Source: Streptomyces rhizosphaerihabitans
GTDB lineage: Bacteria > Actinomycetota > Actinomycetes > Streptomycetales > Streptomycetaceae
DNA: 64,000 nucleotides
Assembly (NCBI RefSeq): GCF_025399795.1
Contig: NZ_JAODTZ010000028.1
Span: forward strand, 1 to 64,000
Direction: 5' to 3'
Positions within the stretch are counted from its first letter, which is position 1, and the number at the start of each line of letters is the position of its first letter. The notes beneath the pieces were generated by a model. It made no database searches and was not told the DNA's origin. It worked only from the letters and a program-made list of their open reading frames with translations. Made by a program: the position numbers and the translations under genes. Below, one piece after another: positions 1 through 9,100 of this stretch.

Positions 1-45
1 CGGACCCTTGGCGACGCGTTTGGTGCTGTTCGGGCGGGCTGATCA

Positions 46-92
46 ACCGTGGGGTGCTGATCAGAACCGTGGGGAGTTGACCGACCGTGGGG
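46..92. repeat. Three short direct repeats (ACCGTGGGG)
   Basis: The 9-mer ACCGTGGGG occurs at 46-54, 66-74 and 84-92, with similar flanks (GAGTTGACC, GAGTCGATG), just downstream of the stop of the minus-strand lipoprotein gene. The roughly 19-bp spacing looks like a decayed tandem repeat. No function can be assigned. Confidence 0.6.
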
Positions 93-102
93 AGTCGATG
101 CC

Positions 103-1047
103 CTACTTGGCCGCGCCGACCGGCTTTCCGTCGGGCGAGACGGCGTACCACGTGCCACCCACGCCCTGACCGTTGGTGTCACCGGGGGCACTGTCACCGG
201 AGAAGGTGTAGATCGGCCAGCAGTTGACCGTCATCTGCTTCACACCGTCCGGGCGGGTGAAGCCCATCAGGCCCTTCTTCTGAACACCCTTGGTGTCGCT
301 CGCGGGAACCGGAGCGACGGCGGGCCACTTCTCCAGGCAGGCGCCCGTGCAGGCCGACTTCGAGACGGGCCAGGCCTGGTCCTTCATGAAGCGGTAGACG
401 GTCATGCCGTTCTTGTCGACGACGATCTGGCCGAGCTTCGGGTCGTTGCGGACCGACAGACCGGGGAGAGCGGCCAGCGTCGCCTTCTTGCCGTTGGGCG
501 CCGAGGCGAACCAAGTACCGCCCACACCCTGACCGTTGGCGTCACCGGCCTTGGTGTCCTTGGCGAACCGGTACATGGGCCAGCCGCCTATGGTCAGCTG
601 CTTCGTACCGTCGGCCCGGGTGACCTCGCCGAGCAACGCCTTGTCGACGCCGGCGGCGGCCTCGGCACCCTCGGCGGGCACGGGCGGCCAGGCGGTGGCG
701 CAGGCACCGTCACAGCTCGACTTCGGCGGCTCGGCGGTGTCCTTGTCGAAGCGGTAAAGAGTGAGTCCGGCGCCGTCGGTCAGCACCTTGCCGAGCTTGA
801 CGCTTTCCGTCACGGCGAGCTGGCCCGCGACTTCCGGCTTGGCGGCAGCGCTCTGGTCCTTGGAATCGGCGCCGTAGCCATTGCCCGCACCGGCGGTGGT
901 GCTCGTCCCGTAACCCCCCGCCACCGCGGTGGCACCCACGTTCTGAGCGCTCGAAGGGGTGCCCTGTTCCTGACCACACGCCGTCGTGAGCGCCAGCACG
1001 GCCGCAGCTGACGCTACGAGTGAGGCGCTCCGCCAGGAGGTCTTCAT
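103..1047 (-). CDS. Secreted repeat lipoprotein (Lipoprotein_15 / PF03640-like)
   Basis: Predicted membrane-anchored lipoprotein of 314 residues. Residues 1-24 are a lipoprotein signal with lipobox LTTAC, so Cys24 would be the lipidated residue. A Gly/Ser/Ala-rich linker runs to about residue 75. Two tandem modules follow, each opening with a TLYRF or TVYRF stretch and a two-Cys motif (CDGACATAWP, CTGACLEKWP), then a second half with WPMYRF or WPIYTF and GQGVGGTW. This matches the 'secreted repeat of unknown function' family. The biochemical role is not established; paired cysteines and aromatic repeats are often discussed as redox or binding surfaces, which is inference here. The gene is divergent from the proline-rich surface protein. 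The ATG start places the signal peptide correctly. Confidence 0.88.
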   Translation of the reverse strand: MKTSWRSASLVASAAAVLALTTACGQEQGTPSSAQNVGATAVAGGYGTSTTAGAGNGYGADSKDQSAAAKPEVAGQLAVTESVKLGKVLTDGAGLTLYRFDKDTAEPPKSSCDGACATAWPPVPAEGAEAAAGVDKALLGEVTRADGTKQLTIGGWPMYRFAKDTKAGDANGQGVGGTWFASAPNGKKATLAALPGLSVRNDPKLGQIVVDKNGMTVYRFMKDQAWPVSKSACTGACLEKWPAVAPVPASDTKGVQKKGLMGFTRPDGVKQMTVNCWPIYTFSGDSAPGDTNGQGVGGTWYAVSPDGKPVGAAK

Positions 1048-1308
1048 TGGTAACTCCCGCTGTTCGCATAAGTGTTGCAGCGCCCTGCAGCGCCGCGCAT
1101 GGTCCTAGGTACGGGCGGGAGGGGCAGGAGTGTTCAAACGGGCTTCAAATTTCTTTCGGAAGACTGTGACGCGCACGACGACGCTCGCCCATATGTTCGA
1201 TCCGTGCCCGCGCTTCCCGACCCCCGCTCGTCAAGCCGCCGGGGGTCGGAGGTACCCCCTTCGGGGGCAATCCCGGACACTCCGGCGTGGCCGGGTCCCG
1301 CGCACCTC

Positions 1309-1941
1309 ATGATCTCCGTCGTGCACGCACCCCAGCGGACCCGATCCGCCCTCTTCATACGTGTATTGGCGCTGACGGCGCTCACCTGGCTCCTCGTCGG
1401 CGCGCCGAGCGGAACGGCCGCGGCCGACGCCTGCGCGTACGCCTCCACCGGCCCGGGCGGCGACGGCGTCACCGCGGTGGCCGTGGCGGGCAGCGGGGCG
1501 GTCGCCGTCGCCGGGAGCACCACCCGGTGCCCGGCCCCGACCCCGACCCCGCCCTGCCCGCCCACACCCACACCGACCCCGCCGCCCCCCAAGCCCCCTC
1601 CGCCGAAGCCGACGCCGAAGCCACCCCCTCCACCCACCCACGCGCCGAAGCCCGTACCACCGCCTCCGCCACCGCCCCCACCACCGCCTCCTCCTCCGCC
1701 CGCGCCGAAGCCGAGGCCCCTGCCGCCACGGCCGGCCCCCGTCCTGGCGCCGAGACCCACGCCGAAGCCCCGGCCGGCACCTAGCGCGCGTCCCACTCCC
1801 CCGCCGGTTCCGGTCAGCTATCCGGCGTACCGCACGCCGCCGCACAAGCACCAGCCCCGCAGCGGTCCGTCGCTGGTCTCGTTCACCCTGCTCATCACCG
1901 CGCCCGCGGTGCTCGCCGTCGCGGCGCTGCGCCCGCGCTGA
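1309..1941 (+). CDS. Proline-rich secreted membrane-anchored protein
   Basis: A protein of 210 residues. The N-terminus (residues 10-42) is a Sec-type signal with a hydrophobic core ending near ASGTAAADA. Residues about 75-165 are a proline-rich tract (PTPTPP, PPPKP, long PPPP runs) that would form an extended, wall-spanning rod. The C-terminus has one hydrophobic segment (LVSFTLLITAPAVLAVAAL) followed by RPR, so the protein is probably anchored in the membrane with the rod outside. The reading frame is open from 1072, but the ATG at 1309 is chosen because it puts the signal peptide at the N-terminus. The next gene starts 16 nt downstream, which suggests an operon. No catalytic domain is visible. 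Confidence 0.75.
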   Translation: MISVVHAPQRTRSALFIRVLALTALTWLLVGAPSGTAAADACAYASTGPGGDGVTAVAVAGSGAVAVAGSTTRCPAPTPTPPCPPTPTPTPPPPKPPPPKPTPKPPPPPTHAPKPVPPPPPPPPPPPPPPPAPKPRPLPPRPAPVLAPRPTPKPRPAPSARPTPPPVPVSYPAYRTPPHKHQPRSGPSLVSFTLLITAPAVLAVAALRPR

Positions 1942-1957
1942 CCCCTGGAGGCACACT

Positions 1958-2722
1958 TTGTCGGATTGGCTTGTTCTCGCCCTCGCGATGGCGGCCGCGT
2001 GCCTCGTGGTCCTCATCGTGACCCTCGTACGCCATCGCAGGGCCCGCGAGGACGAGGACCCCACCGAGACCCCGGACGTCATCGAGTACATGACGATGAT
2101 GATCGGCGTGGTGTACGCCATCGTTCTCGGTCTGGCCATCGCCGGTGTCTGGGAGGCCCGCGGCGGCGCCCAGGACCATGTGCAGGCGGAGGCCCAGGCC
2201 CTGCACGAGATCTCCGAGCGGGTCCGGGTCTACCCGCCCGACGTCCGCGACCGCATCCGCGGTGACGTCGACACGTATGTCCATCACGTGGTCACCACCG
2301 AGTGGAAGGCCATGGCCGAGCACGGCCGGGTGACCGCCGAGGGCGGCCGGCTCCTCGACCGGATCCGGCACGACGTCACCGACTACCAGCCGAAGTCGGA
2401 CTTCGAGGCGCAGGCGTACCAGCCACTCCTCGACCAGGTGACGGCGGCCGACACCGCGCGCAGCGCCCGCGCCGACTCCACGGGGGCGACCATGCCGGGG
2501 GTGGTGTGGTTCGGGCTGATCACCGGCGCCGTGGTCACGGTCGGGATGATCTTCGCGCTGCAGATCCGGCGCACCGCCCGGGAACTGATCCTGGCCGGAC
2601 TGTTCTCCGCCCTGATCGCCTTCCTGCTCTTCCTGATCTGGGACTTCGACGCGCCCTACAGCCGGGGGATCACAGCGTCGGCGGAGCCCTTCACGGCGCT
2701 GTTCCCGCAGCTTCCCGGGTAA
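1958..2722 (+). CDS. DUF4239 (bestrophin-like) membrane protein
   Basis: An integral membrane protein of 254 residues with a TTG start preceded by GGAGG at 1945-1949. Hydrophobic segments lie at about residues 3-22, 44-66, 180-202 and 210-230, and a hydrophilic, acidic region of about 110 residues sits between helices 2 and 3. This two-plus-two layout and the motif around PGVVWFGLITGAVV fit DUF4239, described in databases as bestrophin-like. Transport activity is not shown. It follows the proline-rich gene by 16 nt and is likely co-transcribed with it. A strong perfect hairpin lies 23 nt after its stop. Confidence 0.8.
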   Translation: MSDWLVLALAMAAACLVVLIVTLVRHRRAREDEDPTETPDVIEYMTMMIGVVYAIVLGLAIAGVWEARGGAQDHVQAEAQALHEISERVRVYPPDVRDRIRGDVDTYVHHVVTTEWKAMAEHGRVTAEGGRLLDRIRHDVTDYQPKSDFEAQAYQPLLDQVTAADTARSARADSTGATMPGVVWFGLITGAVVTVGMIFALQIRRTARELILAGLFSALIAFLLFLIWDFDAPYSRGITASAEPFTALFPQLPG

Positions 2723-2744
2723 CGGCTCGCCCGGGGAGACCCGA

Positions 2745-2786
2745 CGGACGGGGGACGGACGCCACGCCGTGTCCGTCCCCCGTCCG
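2745..2786 (+). terminator. Perfect 16-bp hairpin after the DUF4239 gene
   Basis: The arms at 2745-2760 and 2771-2786 are exact reverse complements (16 bp, loop 10 nt). There is no U tract, as is common for Streptomyces terminators. It ends the 1309-2722 transcription unit. Confidence 0.75.
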
Positions 2787-2947
2787 CACGCACGACATCC
2801 CTCGAACGGCCCACAGGATTGCCCCGTTCGCGCTACTGGGATCGCGCCCCGGTTCACCCTTTCCTAGCGTTTCGATCATCGAGGTGCATTTCTGGCGCGA
2901 GCGGAAAAGGTCCGCAGCAAGGCTCCTCGGGGACCTGGAGGCTCACC

Positions 2948-3475
2948 ATGCGCGCGATACGCGTCGCTTCGGCCGCACTGCTGGGCGTGACCGCCCTGAC
3001 CTTCACCGCACCCGCCGCCTTCGCCGGTGACGGGGACCACAACATCACCCCGTTCGCCTTCAGCGTGCAGCCGTCGACCATCGCCGCGGGCGGTCAGGTG
3101 TCGCTGCTTCTGAAGCGGGACGGCGGGTGCAGGGGAACCGCCACGGTCACCTCCGGGGTCTTCGACACCGTCACGATCCCGCCGGGGCAGTCCTCGGCCA
3201 CCGCCATGGTCGACTGGGACGCCAGACCCGGGGCCGTGTACGACGTGACGTTCTCCTGCGGCGGAGCGAGCGGCAGCACCGGTCTCACCATCGCCGGCCG
3301 CCGGCCGGTCACTCCGACCCCGGTCCCCCTGCAGCGGGGTGTCCGGGCCGGTGTCGGCGGCAGCGTCGGCGGCTTCGATCCGAAGGAGATCGCGATGGGA
3401 GCCGCGCTCATCGCCGGTTCCGTCGGCGCCGCCTGGTACCTGTCGCGCCGACGCGGCGCGTCCGACGAATCCTGA
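2948..3475 (+). CDS. Small secreted membrane-anchored protein (paralogue A)
   Basis: A protein of 175 residues with a signal peptide at residues 1-25 ending AFAGD. Residues about 30-115 look like an all-beta, Ig-like domain (FSVQPSTIAAGGQVSL, then GSTGLTI) with two cysteines. A linker follows, and the C-terminus has a hydrophobic helix (IAMGAALIAGSVGAAWYL) and a basic tail SRRRGASDES. The ATG at 2948 follows GGAGG at 2938-2942. Its plan (signal, beta domain with AxGGQ, GG-rich linker, TM, RRR tail) is the same as that of the minus-strand gene at 3607-4098, so the two are paralogues that converge on a shared terminator. No LPxTG-like sorting signal is present although a class F sortase gene lies nearby. 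Function unknown. Confidence 0.82.
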   Translation: MRAIRVASAALLGVTALTFTAPAAFAGDGDHNITPFAFSVQPSTIAAGGQVSLLLKRDGGCRGTATVTSGVFDTVTIPPGQSSATAMVDWDARPGAVYDVTFSCGGASGSTGLTIAGRRPVTPTPVPLQRGVRAGVGGSVGGFDPKEIAMGAALIAGSVGAAWYLSRRRGASDES

Positions 3476-3484
3476 CGGGGTGGC

Positions 3485-3534
3485 ACAGCCCTTCACCCCG
3501 GACCCTGTCAGGCGGGTCCGGAGCGAAGGGCTGT
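3485..3534. terminator. Bidirectional terminator between convergent paralogues
   Basis: Outer arms ACAGCCCTTC (3485-3494) and GAAGGGCTGT (3525-3534) pair perfectly, and an inner CCGGACC/GGTCCGG pair extends the stem. It lies between the stop codons of the two convergent paralogues. Confidence 0.75.
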
Positions 3535-3606
3535 CATGTGCGCTCCGCGCGGCGGACGGCCGGCCTCCGAAGGGGGCGGGACCGGCCGCTTCGCCCGTCG
3601 GAACGG

Positions 3607-4098
3607 TCAGATGTGCCTTTCCGACCTGCGCCGCATCCAGAACACCCCGCCGCCGACGGCCGCCGCGGCCACCAGACCGCCGCCGATCGCCATGTCGGTG
3701 GACGTGGCCCCGGTGGAGCTGCTGCCGCCGAGACCGCCGCGCACACCGCCGATGACGGTGAAGGCGGCAGGACGGGTCAGCGGGCCCGTGCCGTCGCAGT
3801 TGACGGTGATGTCGTACGAACCGGGACGGGCGTCCTGGTTGATGGTGGCCGTACCGCTGGACGACTCGTTGTGGCTGCCCAGGAGCGGCGAGAGCCTCGC
3901 CTGACGGAACGCGGGCGAGGTCATGGTGCCTCCTCTCGGGCACCCGTCGACCGTCACGGTCAGCTGGCCGCCGCGGGCGATGACGCTGGGCATCGCGACG
4001 ATGTTGCTCGGGGTGTTCCACGCCGCGGCCATCGGGGCGGCGAGCCCCACGACGGCGACCGCGGCGGCAGACACCGCCAGGGCACGAGTAGTACGCAT
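3607..4098 (-). CDS. Small secreted membrane-anchored protein (paralogue B)
   Basis: A protein of 163 residues starting at an ATG. Residues 1-26 are a signal peptide (AAVAVVGLAAPMAAA). The central part resembles paralogue A (PSVIARGGQLTVTVDGCPRGG, then ATINQDARPGSYDITVNCDG), with two cysteines and a predicted beta-sandwich. The C-terminus has a hydrophobic segment (DMAIGGGLVAAAAVGGGVFW) and the basic tail MRRRSERHI. It converges on paralogue A, and 331 bp separate its start from the sortase gene that diverges from it. It has no recognisable sorting motif, so it is more likely a tail-anchored exported protein than a sortase substrate. Function unknown. Confidence 0.82.
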   Translation of the reverse strand: MRTTRALAVSAAAVAVVGLAAPMAAAWNTPSNIVAMPSVIARGGQLTVTVDGCPRGGTMTSPAFRQARLSPLLGSHNESSSGTATINQDARPGSYDITVNCDGTGPLTRPAAFTVIGGVRGGLGGSSSTGATSTDMAIGGGLVAAAAVGGGVFWMRRRSERHI

Positions 4099-4429
4099 GT
4101 GATCCTCCGCGGGGGCGCCCCGGGAACCGTCCCCGGTGGATCGGCGAGAAAGCGCCTCCCAGACAGACCCTCAGATGCCGTGCGCGGGGCCGCATTTCGG
4201 GAATGGTCCGTCCTGGTGAGAAGACACGCCGAAGGAATTCCACACAATCGGATATTGCCGCAGGTCACGCACCGTCAGAAAATTCCTGGTCACGGCAACT
4301 CGGATGGCGCACGATGCATTCGTCCCGCCACCCGTTCGCCCGCGCCCCGTCGCCGGGCGGTCCCGCTGCCATTAGCGTGCTCATATGCGCGGATGACGAG
4401 GCGACGGCCGCGTCGAGAGGGGATTGCGA

Positions 4430-5092
4430 ATGTCTGCGTCCGAGCTGGCCGAAGAGGAGGAGCGGCAGAGGAAGCGCGCTCCTTGGGGCGTGATAGCGCT
4501 TGTTCTGCTGACCGGCCTCGCACTCATTCGGAATGGTTCCGGTGAGTTCGACGTGGGCCCCCCTCAGCCCGCCTCGGCCGCCGCGGCGGACAGCCGCACG
4601 CCGGGTGGCACGTTTTCGAACGCGCCGGACCCGCTGCCGTACTCCGTGGTCGACCGGGTGCGGATCCCGGCCATCCGGGTCGACGCCCCGGTGATGCCGG
4701 TGGGTCTGGACATGGACGGATGGGTCGACGCGCCGCCGCCCGACGATCCGAATCTCGCCGGCTGGTTCACCGGCGCGGTCTCGCCCGGCGAGAAGGGCAC
4801 GGCCGTGATCGTGGGCCATGTCGACAACATGCGGGGGCCCGCCGTGTTCTACGGGCTCGGGGCGCTCAAAAAGGGGAACCGGATCGAGGTCCTGCGCAAG
4901 GACGGGAAGACCGCGGTGTTCGAGATCTACGGCATCGAGGTCTTCGCGAAGAGCGATTTCCCCGGCGACCGTGTTTACAACAGCAAGGGCACCCCCGAAT
5001 TGCGCGTCATCACGTGCGGAGGCGGTTTCTCCAAGCAGCACGGCTACGACGGAAACGTGGTCGTCTTCGCCCGTTTGTCCGAGGTGCGCTGA
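4430..5092 (+). CDS. Class F sortase
   Basis: A cysteine transpeptidase-like protein of 220 residues. Residues about 18-36 form a single N-terminal membrane anchor (WGVIALVLLTGLALI). A Ser/Ala/Pro linker and a sortase beta-barrel follow. The catalytic set is visible: His in IVGHVDN, Cys in RVITCGGG, Arg in VVVFARLSEV. The short extracellular domain and the TCGG motif fit class F rather than housekeeping class E. The ATG at 4430 is preferred over the TTG at 4424 because GAGAGGGG (4415-4422) is correctly spaced. No LPxTG/LAxTG protein was found in the window, so the substrate is unknown. A terminator follows at 5166-5198. Confidence 0.9.
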   Translation: MSASELAEEEERQRKRAPWGVIALVLLTGLALIRNGSGEFDVGPPQPASAAAADSRTPGGTFSNAPDPLPYSVVDRVRIPAIRVDAPVMPVGLDMDGWVDAPPPDDPNLAGWFTGAVSPGEKGTAVIVGHVDNMRGPAVFYGLGALKKGNRIEVLRKDGKTAVFEIYGIEVFAKSDFPGDRVYNSKGTPELRVITCGGGFSKQHGYDGNVVVFARLSEVR

Positions 5093-5165
5093 GCGTTCCC
5101 GGATCGGGCGGGCGAAAGGCCGGTCGGCGAGGCTCCGGGCCTCCCGCCGGCCGGCCCGGCCGAAA

Positions 5166-5198
5166 GCCCCGCGACGCCCGGCGCGCGGGGCCCTTTTT
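5166..5198 (+). terminator. Rho-independent terminator after the sortase gene
   Basis: GCCCCGCG (5166-5173) and CGCGGGGC (5184-5191) form an 8-bp GC stem followed by CCTTTTT. It terminates the sortase transcript just before the stop of the convergent deacetylase gene. Confidence 0.85.
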
Positions 5199-5203
5199 CG
5201 GTT

Positions 5204-6049
5204 CTAGGCGTATTTCCGGCGCGGCACCGTGATGTGGTAACCGGAGTCCAGCAGGTGCGGGAGATAGCCGCGCAGCGCCTGAACGCTCTGCGAGCGGTCA
5301 CCGCCCGCGTCGTGCGAGAGGACGACGACGCCCGGGGCGGCCTGCTTCTCGACCACGCCGACGATCGAACGGGTGCCCGGCATCGACCAGTCGAGCGTGT
5401 CGATCGTCCAGGCCAGTGGCTCCATGCCGAGTTCGGCGCCGATCTGGTAGGTCGCCCGGTTCCACTCCCCGTACGGCGCGCGGAACCAGGCCGGCGGCTC
5501 GCCGTAGGCGTCGTCGATGACCTCGCTGGTGCGCTCGAGCTCGGAGCGGATCGCGGAGCGCGAGAGCTTGGTCAGCAGGGGATGGCTCCAGGTGTGATTG
5601 CCGACGATGTGTCCGTCGTCGGCCATCTCACCCAGCAGGTCCTTGTTGTCGGCGGCCATCGCCCCGCACACGAAGAACATGGCGTGCACGTCGTACTCGC
5701 GCAGGGTGCGCAGGATCTCGGGGGTGTAGTGCGGGTCGGGGCCGTCATCGAAGGTCAGCACCATGCTGCGGCCGCGTCCGGACATGCGCATGAACGGCTC
5801 GCGCCGGACGAAGGTCCGCAGGTGCGTGCTGTTCGGAGGCGGGCCGTACCCGGCGATCGGCTGGAGGCGGTACGCGGACGGCTTGAGGGCGCGGGACGCC
5901 TGCGGGCCGGTGAGCGGGAGACTCCGCGCCGGCTGCGCGGCCCGGTCGGCGGTCAGAACACGGGCTGTTCCCGCCGCCCCGGCCGCCCCCAGGACGGCGG
6001 CGCCGGCGATCAACGCCCGGCGCCGGGTAATCAGCTGATCCTTTTTCAT
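5204..6049 (-). CDS. Exported polysaccharide deacetylase (NodB domain, CE4)
   Basis: A protein of 281 residues that would remove acetyl groups from N-acetylated cell-wall or extracellular polysaccharide. The N-terminus has a twin-arginine signal (ITRRRALIAGAAVLGAAG). The NodB domain spans about residues 90-275 and shows LTFDDGPDPHYTP (motif 1, catalytic base and metal Asp), GNHTWSHPLL (motif 2, metal His), RAPYGEWN (motif 3) and VVLSHDAGG (motif 5), so it looks catalytically complete. The ATG at 6049 is preferred to an upstream TTG at 6055. It lies convergent with the sortase gene and about 80 bp from lysX on the same strand. Confidence 0.92.
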   Translation of the reverse strand: MKKDQLITRRRALIAGAAVLGAAGAAGTARVLTADRAAQPARSLPLTGPQASRALKPSAYRLQPIAGYGPPPNSTHLRTFVRREPFMRMSGRGRSMVLTFDDGPDPHYTPEILRTLREYDVHAMFFVCGAMAADNKDLLGEMADDGHIVGNHTWSHPLLTKLSRSAIRSELERTSEVIDDAYGEPPAWFRAPYGEWNRATYQIGAELGMEPLAWTIDTLDWSMPGTRSIVGVVEKQAAPGVVVLSHDAGGDRSQSVQALRGYLPHLLDSGYHITVPRRKYA

Positions 6050-6131
6050 GACCAATCAGTCACCCGGCGGAGGGGTCACCACGCCGAGCAACACCGGTAG
6101 GGCCCCATGAATGCACCCGCCTGGACCATTT

Positions 6132-9100
6132 TCAGCGGCGTCGCACCAGCGGGAACGGCAGCGTTTCGCGGATCGTCAGCCCGGTGAGGAACATGACGAG
6201 CCGGTCGACGCCGATCCCGAGCCCGCCGGTGGGCGGCATGGCGTACTCCAGGGCGTCGAGGAAGTCCTCGTCCAGTTCCATCGCCTCGGGATCTCCCCCG
6301 GCGGCCAGCAGCGACTGCTCGGTGAGCCGGCGGCGCTGCTCGACCGGGTCGGTCAACTCCGAGTAGGCAGTGCCAAGTTCCGTGCCGAAGGCGACGAGGT
6401 CCCAGCGCTCCGCGAGCCGCGGGTCGGTGCGATGCTGCCGGGTGAGCGGGGAGACGTCGGTCGGGAAGTCCTTGTAGAACGTGGGCAGCCGCGTCTTCTC
6501 CTCGACCAGACGTTCGTACATCTCCAGGACGACGTCACCGCGTCCGTCGTCAGCCGTGTACGGGACGCCCGCACGGTCGCACAGCCGCAGCAACGCCTCC
6601 AGCGACGTGTCGGCGTCGATCTCGTCCCCCAGCGCCTCGGAGACCGCGCCGTACACCGTCTTGACGGGCCAGTCCCCGGAGATGTCGTACTCGGTGCCGT
6701 CCTTGCGGGCGATCGGTGAGCCGAAGGCGGCGGTCGCGGCGCCCTGGATGAGTTCGCGGGCGAGGTCGAGCATCACGTCGTAGTCGGCGAAGGCCTGGTA
6801 GGCCTCCAGCATCGTGAACTCGGGGTTGTGCTTGTAGGAGACGCCCTCGTTGCGGAAGGTGCGGCCCATCTCGAAGACCTTCTCCATGCCGCCGACGCAC
6901 AGCCGTTTGAGGTAGAGCTCGGGTGCGATGCGCAGATACAGGTTCAGGTCGTAGGCGTTGATGTGGGTGGTGAAGGGCCGGGCGTTGGCTCCGCCGTGGA
7001 TCTGCTGGAGCATCGGCGTCTCGACCTCCAGGTAGCCGCGGTCGAGCAGGCCCTGACGCAGCGCCTGGACGGCCGTGGAGCGGGCCCGTACGACATCGCG
7101 GGCGCCGGTGCTGGACACCAGGTCGAGATACCGGCGGCGGACCTTGGCCTCGGGGTCCGCGAGTCCTTTGCGCTTGTCGGGCAGCGGGTGCAGGCACTTG
7201 GCGGTGAGCTGCCACGAGGCGACGAAGACCGTGGGTTCGCCGGTGTCGCTGGCGCCCGCGAGACCGTCGGCGCTGATGTGGTCGCCGATGTCGACGACCT
7301 GCCGGAAGCGGTCGAGCGCGGGGCCGGACTCCTTTCGGGTGAGGGCGATCTGGAGATCGCCGGACCAGTCGCGCAGCACGGCGAAGAGGATGCCGCCGAA
7401 GTCGCGTACGAGCATCACGCGTCCGGCGACGGTCACGTCCTCGCCGCCGCGGACGTCGGCCAGGACATGGGTGCGCGGCGGGATGCCGACCGGGTAGGGG
7501 TCGGTGCCGTCGGCGCGCAGCCGGTCGAGTTTGCGGTGCCGCACACGGACCTGGTCGGGCAGACCGGTGGTGGGATCGCCGGCCTCGGTCCCGTCCCCCG
7601 TGCCGAGTCCGAGGGCCGTCAGCGAGGGCAGCCCCGCGGTGGTGGCGGGTTTGGGTCCGCCCTTCGCATGCCCCTTGCCCCACAGCGTGCGCAGCGAGGG
7701 CACGGAGACGAAGCCCTCGGCGATGGCGGAGGCCATGCCGATACGGGCCAGGGCGCCGGTGTCGCCGTAGCAGATGAAGCGCGGGTACCACTCGGGGTGG
7801 TACTTGGCGTTGGAGCGGTACAGGGCCTCCAGCTGCCACCACTTGGAGAAGAACAGCAGCAGCCTGCGCCAGAGTCTGAGCACCGGGCCCGCGCCGATGC
7901 GGGCGCCCTCCTCGAAGACCGAGCGGAACACGGCGAAGTTGAGGGAGATGCGCCGGACACCGAACTTCCCGGCGACCGCGCACACCTCCGCGACCATGAA
8001 CTCCATGACGCCGTTGGGCGCGCTGCGGTCCCGGCGCATCAGGTCGAGGGAGATGCCGTCGCGGCCCCAGGGCACGAAGGAGAGCAGCGCGAGGAGTTTG
8101 CCGTCGGAGCCCATCGCCTCGACGAGCAGGCATTCGCCGTCCTCGGGGTCGCCGAGCCGGTCGAGGGCCATCGAGAAGCCGCGTTCGGTCTCGGTGTCGC
8201 GCCAGGTGTCGGCCCGGCTGACGATCTCCTCCATCTCTGCTTCGGACAGGGTGGAGTGCCGGCGTACCCGGCAGGTGGCGCCGGTGCGTTTGACGCGGTT
8301 GACGGCCTGCCGGGTGACGCGCATGTCGCGGCCGGAGAGGTCGAAGCCGACGACGTACAGGATCGCCTCGTCGCCGAGTTGCAGGGCGCCGAGCCCGGAG
8401 CGCGCGAACGCCTTGGCGCCCTCTTCGGAGGCGCCCATCGCGGCGGGCGCCCAGCCGTAGCGGCGGGCTATGTCCAGCCAGGCGCCGATCGCGTGCGGCC
8501 AGGCCTCCCGGTCGCCGACGGGATCGCCGCTGGCGAGGCACACTCCGGCCTCGACGCGGTAGGTGACGGCCGCCTTGCCGCTGGGCGAGAAGACGACGGC
8601 CTTGTCGCGGCGGGTGGCGAAGTAGCCGAGAGAGTCGTCGCCGCCGTACGCCTGGAGCAGGGCGCGGATCCGGGTCTCCTCGTCGCCGTGCAGGGCCGCG
8701 ACCAGGCGCTGGGAGCGGAAGAGCGCGGCGGCGGCGTTGAGCAGGGCGAGGGCGCCGAACAGGCCGAGGACGAAGAACAGCCAGCGCGGCGGACGGCCGT
8801 CGAACGAACGCCCGGAGACCAGTCCGCCGCAGACCCGGTTGGCGGCCCACAGCAGCCGCTGGCCTTCCGCCAGAGTGCCGGGGAACAGCTCGACCAGGCC
8901 CCAGCCGAGCAGGATCGCCACGACGAGTCCGGTGAACAGGACGAGCAGGGCCCGTCGTACGGCGGCGCGCCGCGAGTCGGCGTAGAACTCCCGGCGGGCC
9001 ACGATCAGCAGCGCGAGCAGGAGCCCGCAGACGATCAGCGAGGGGATCGAGGCGGCGTACAGGCCGGCGGCGACCCCGAGGGCGTCGGTCAGGACCAGCA

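Noticed and set aside
1134..1796. Long minus-strand frame rich in Gly opposite the proline-rich gene
   Set aside because: It is the complement of proline codons; no start site, signal or motif supports it.
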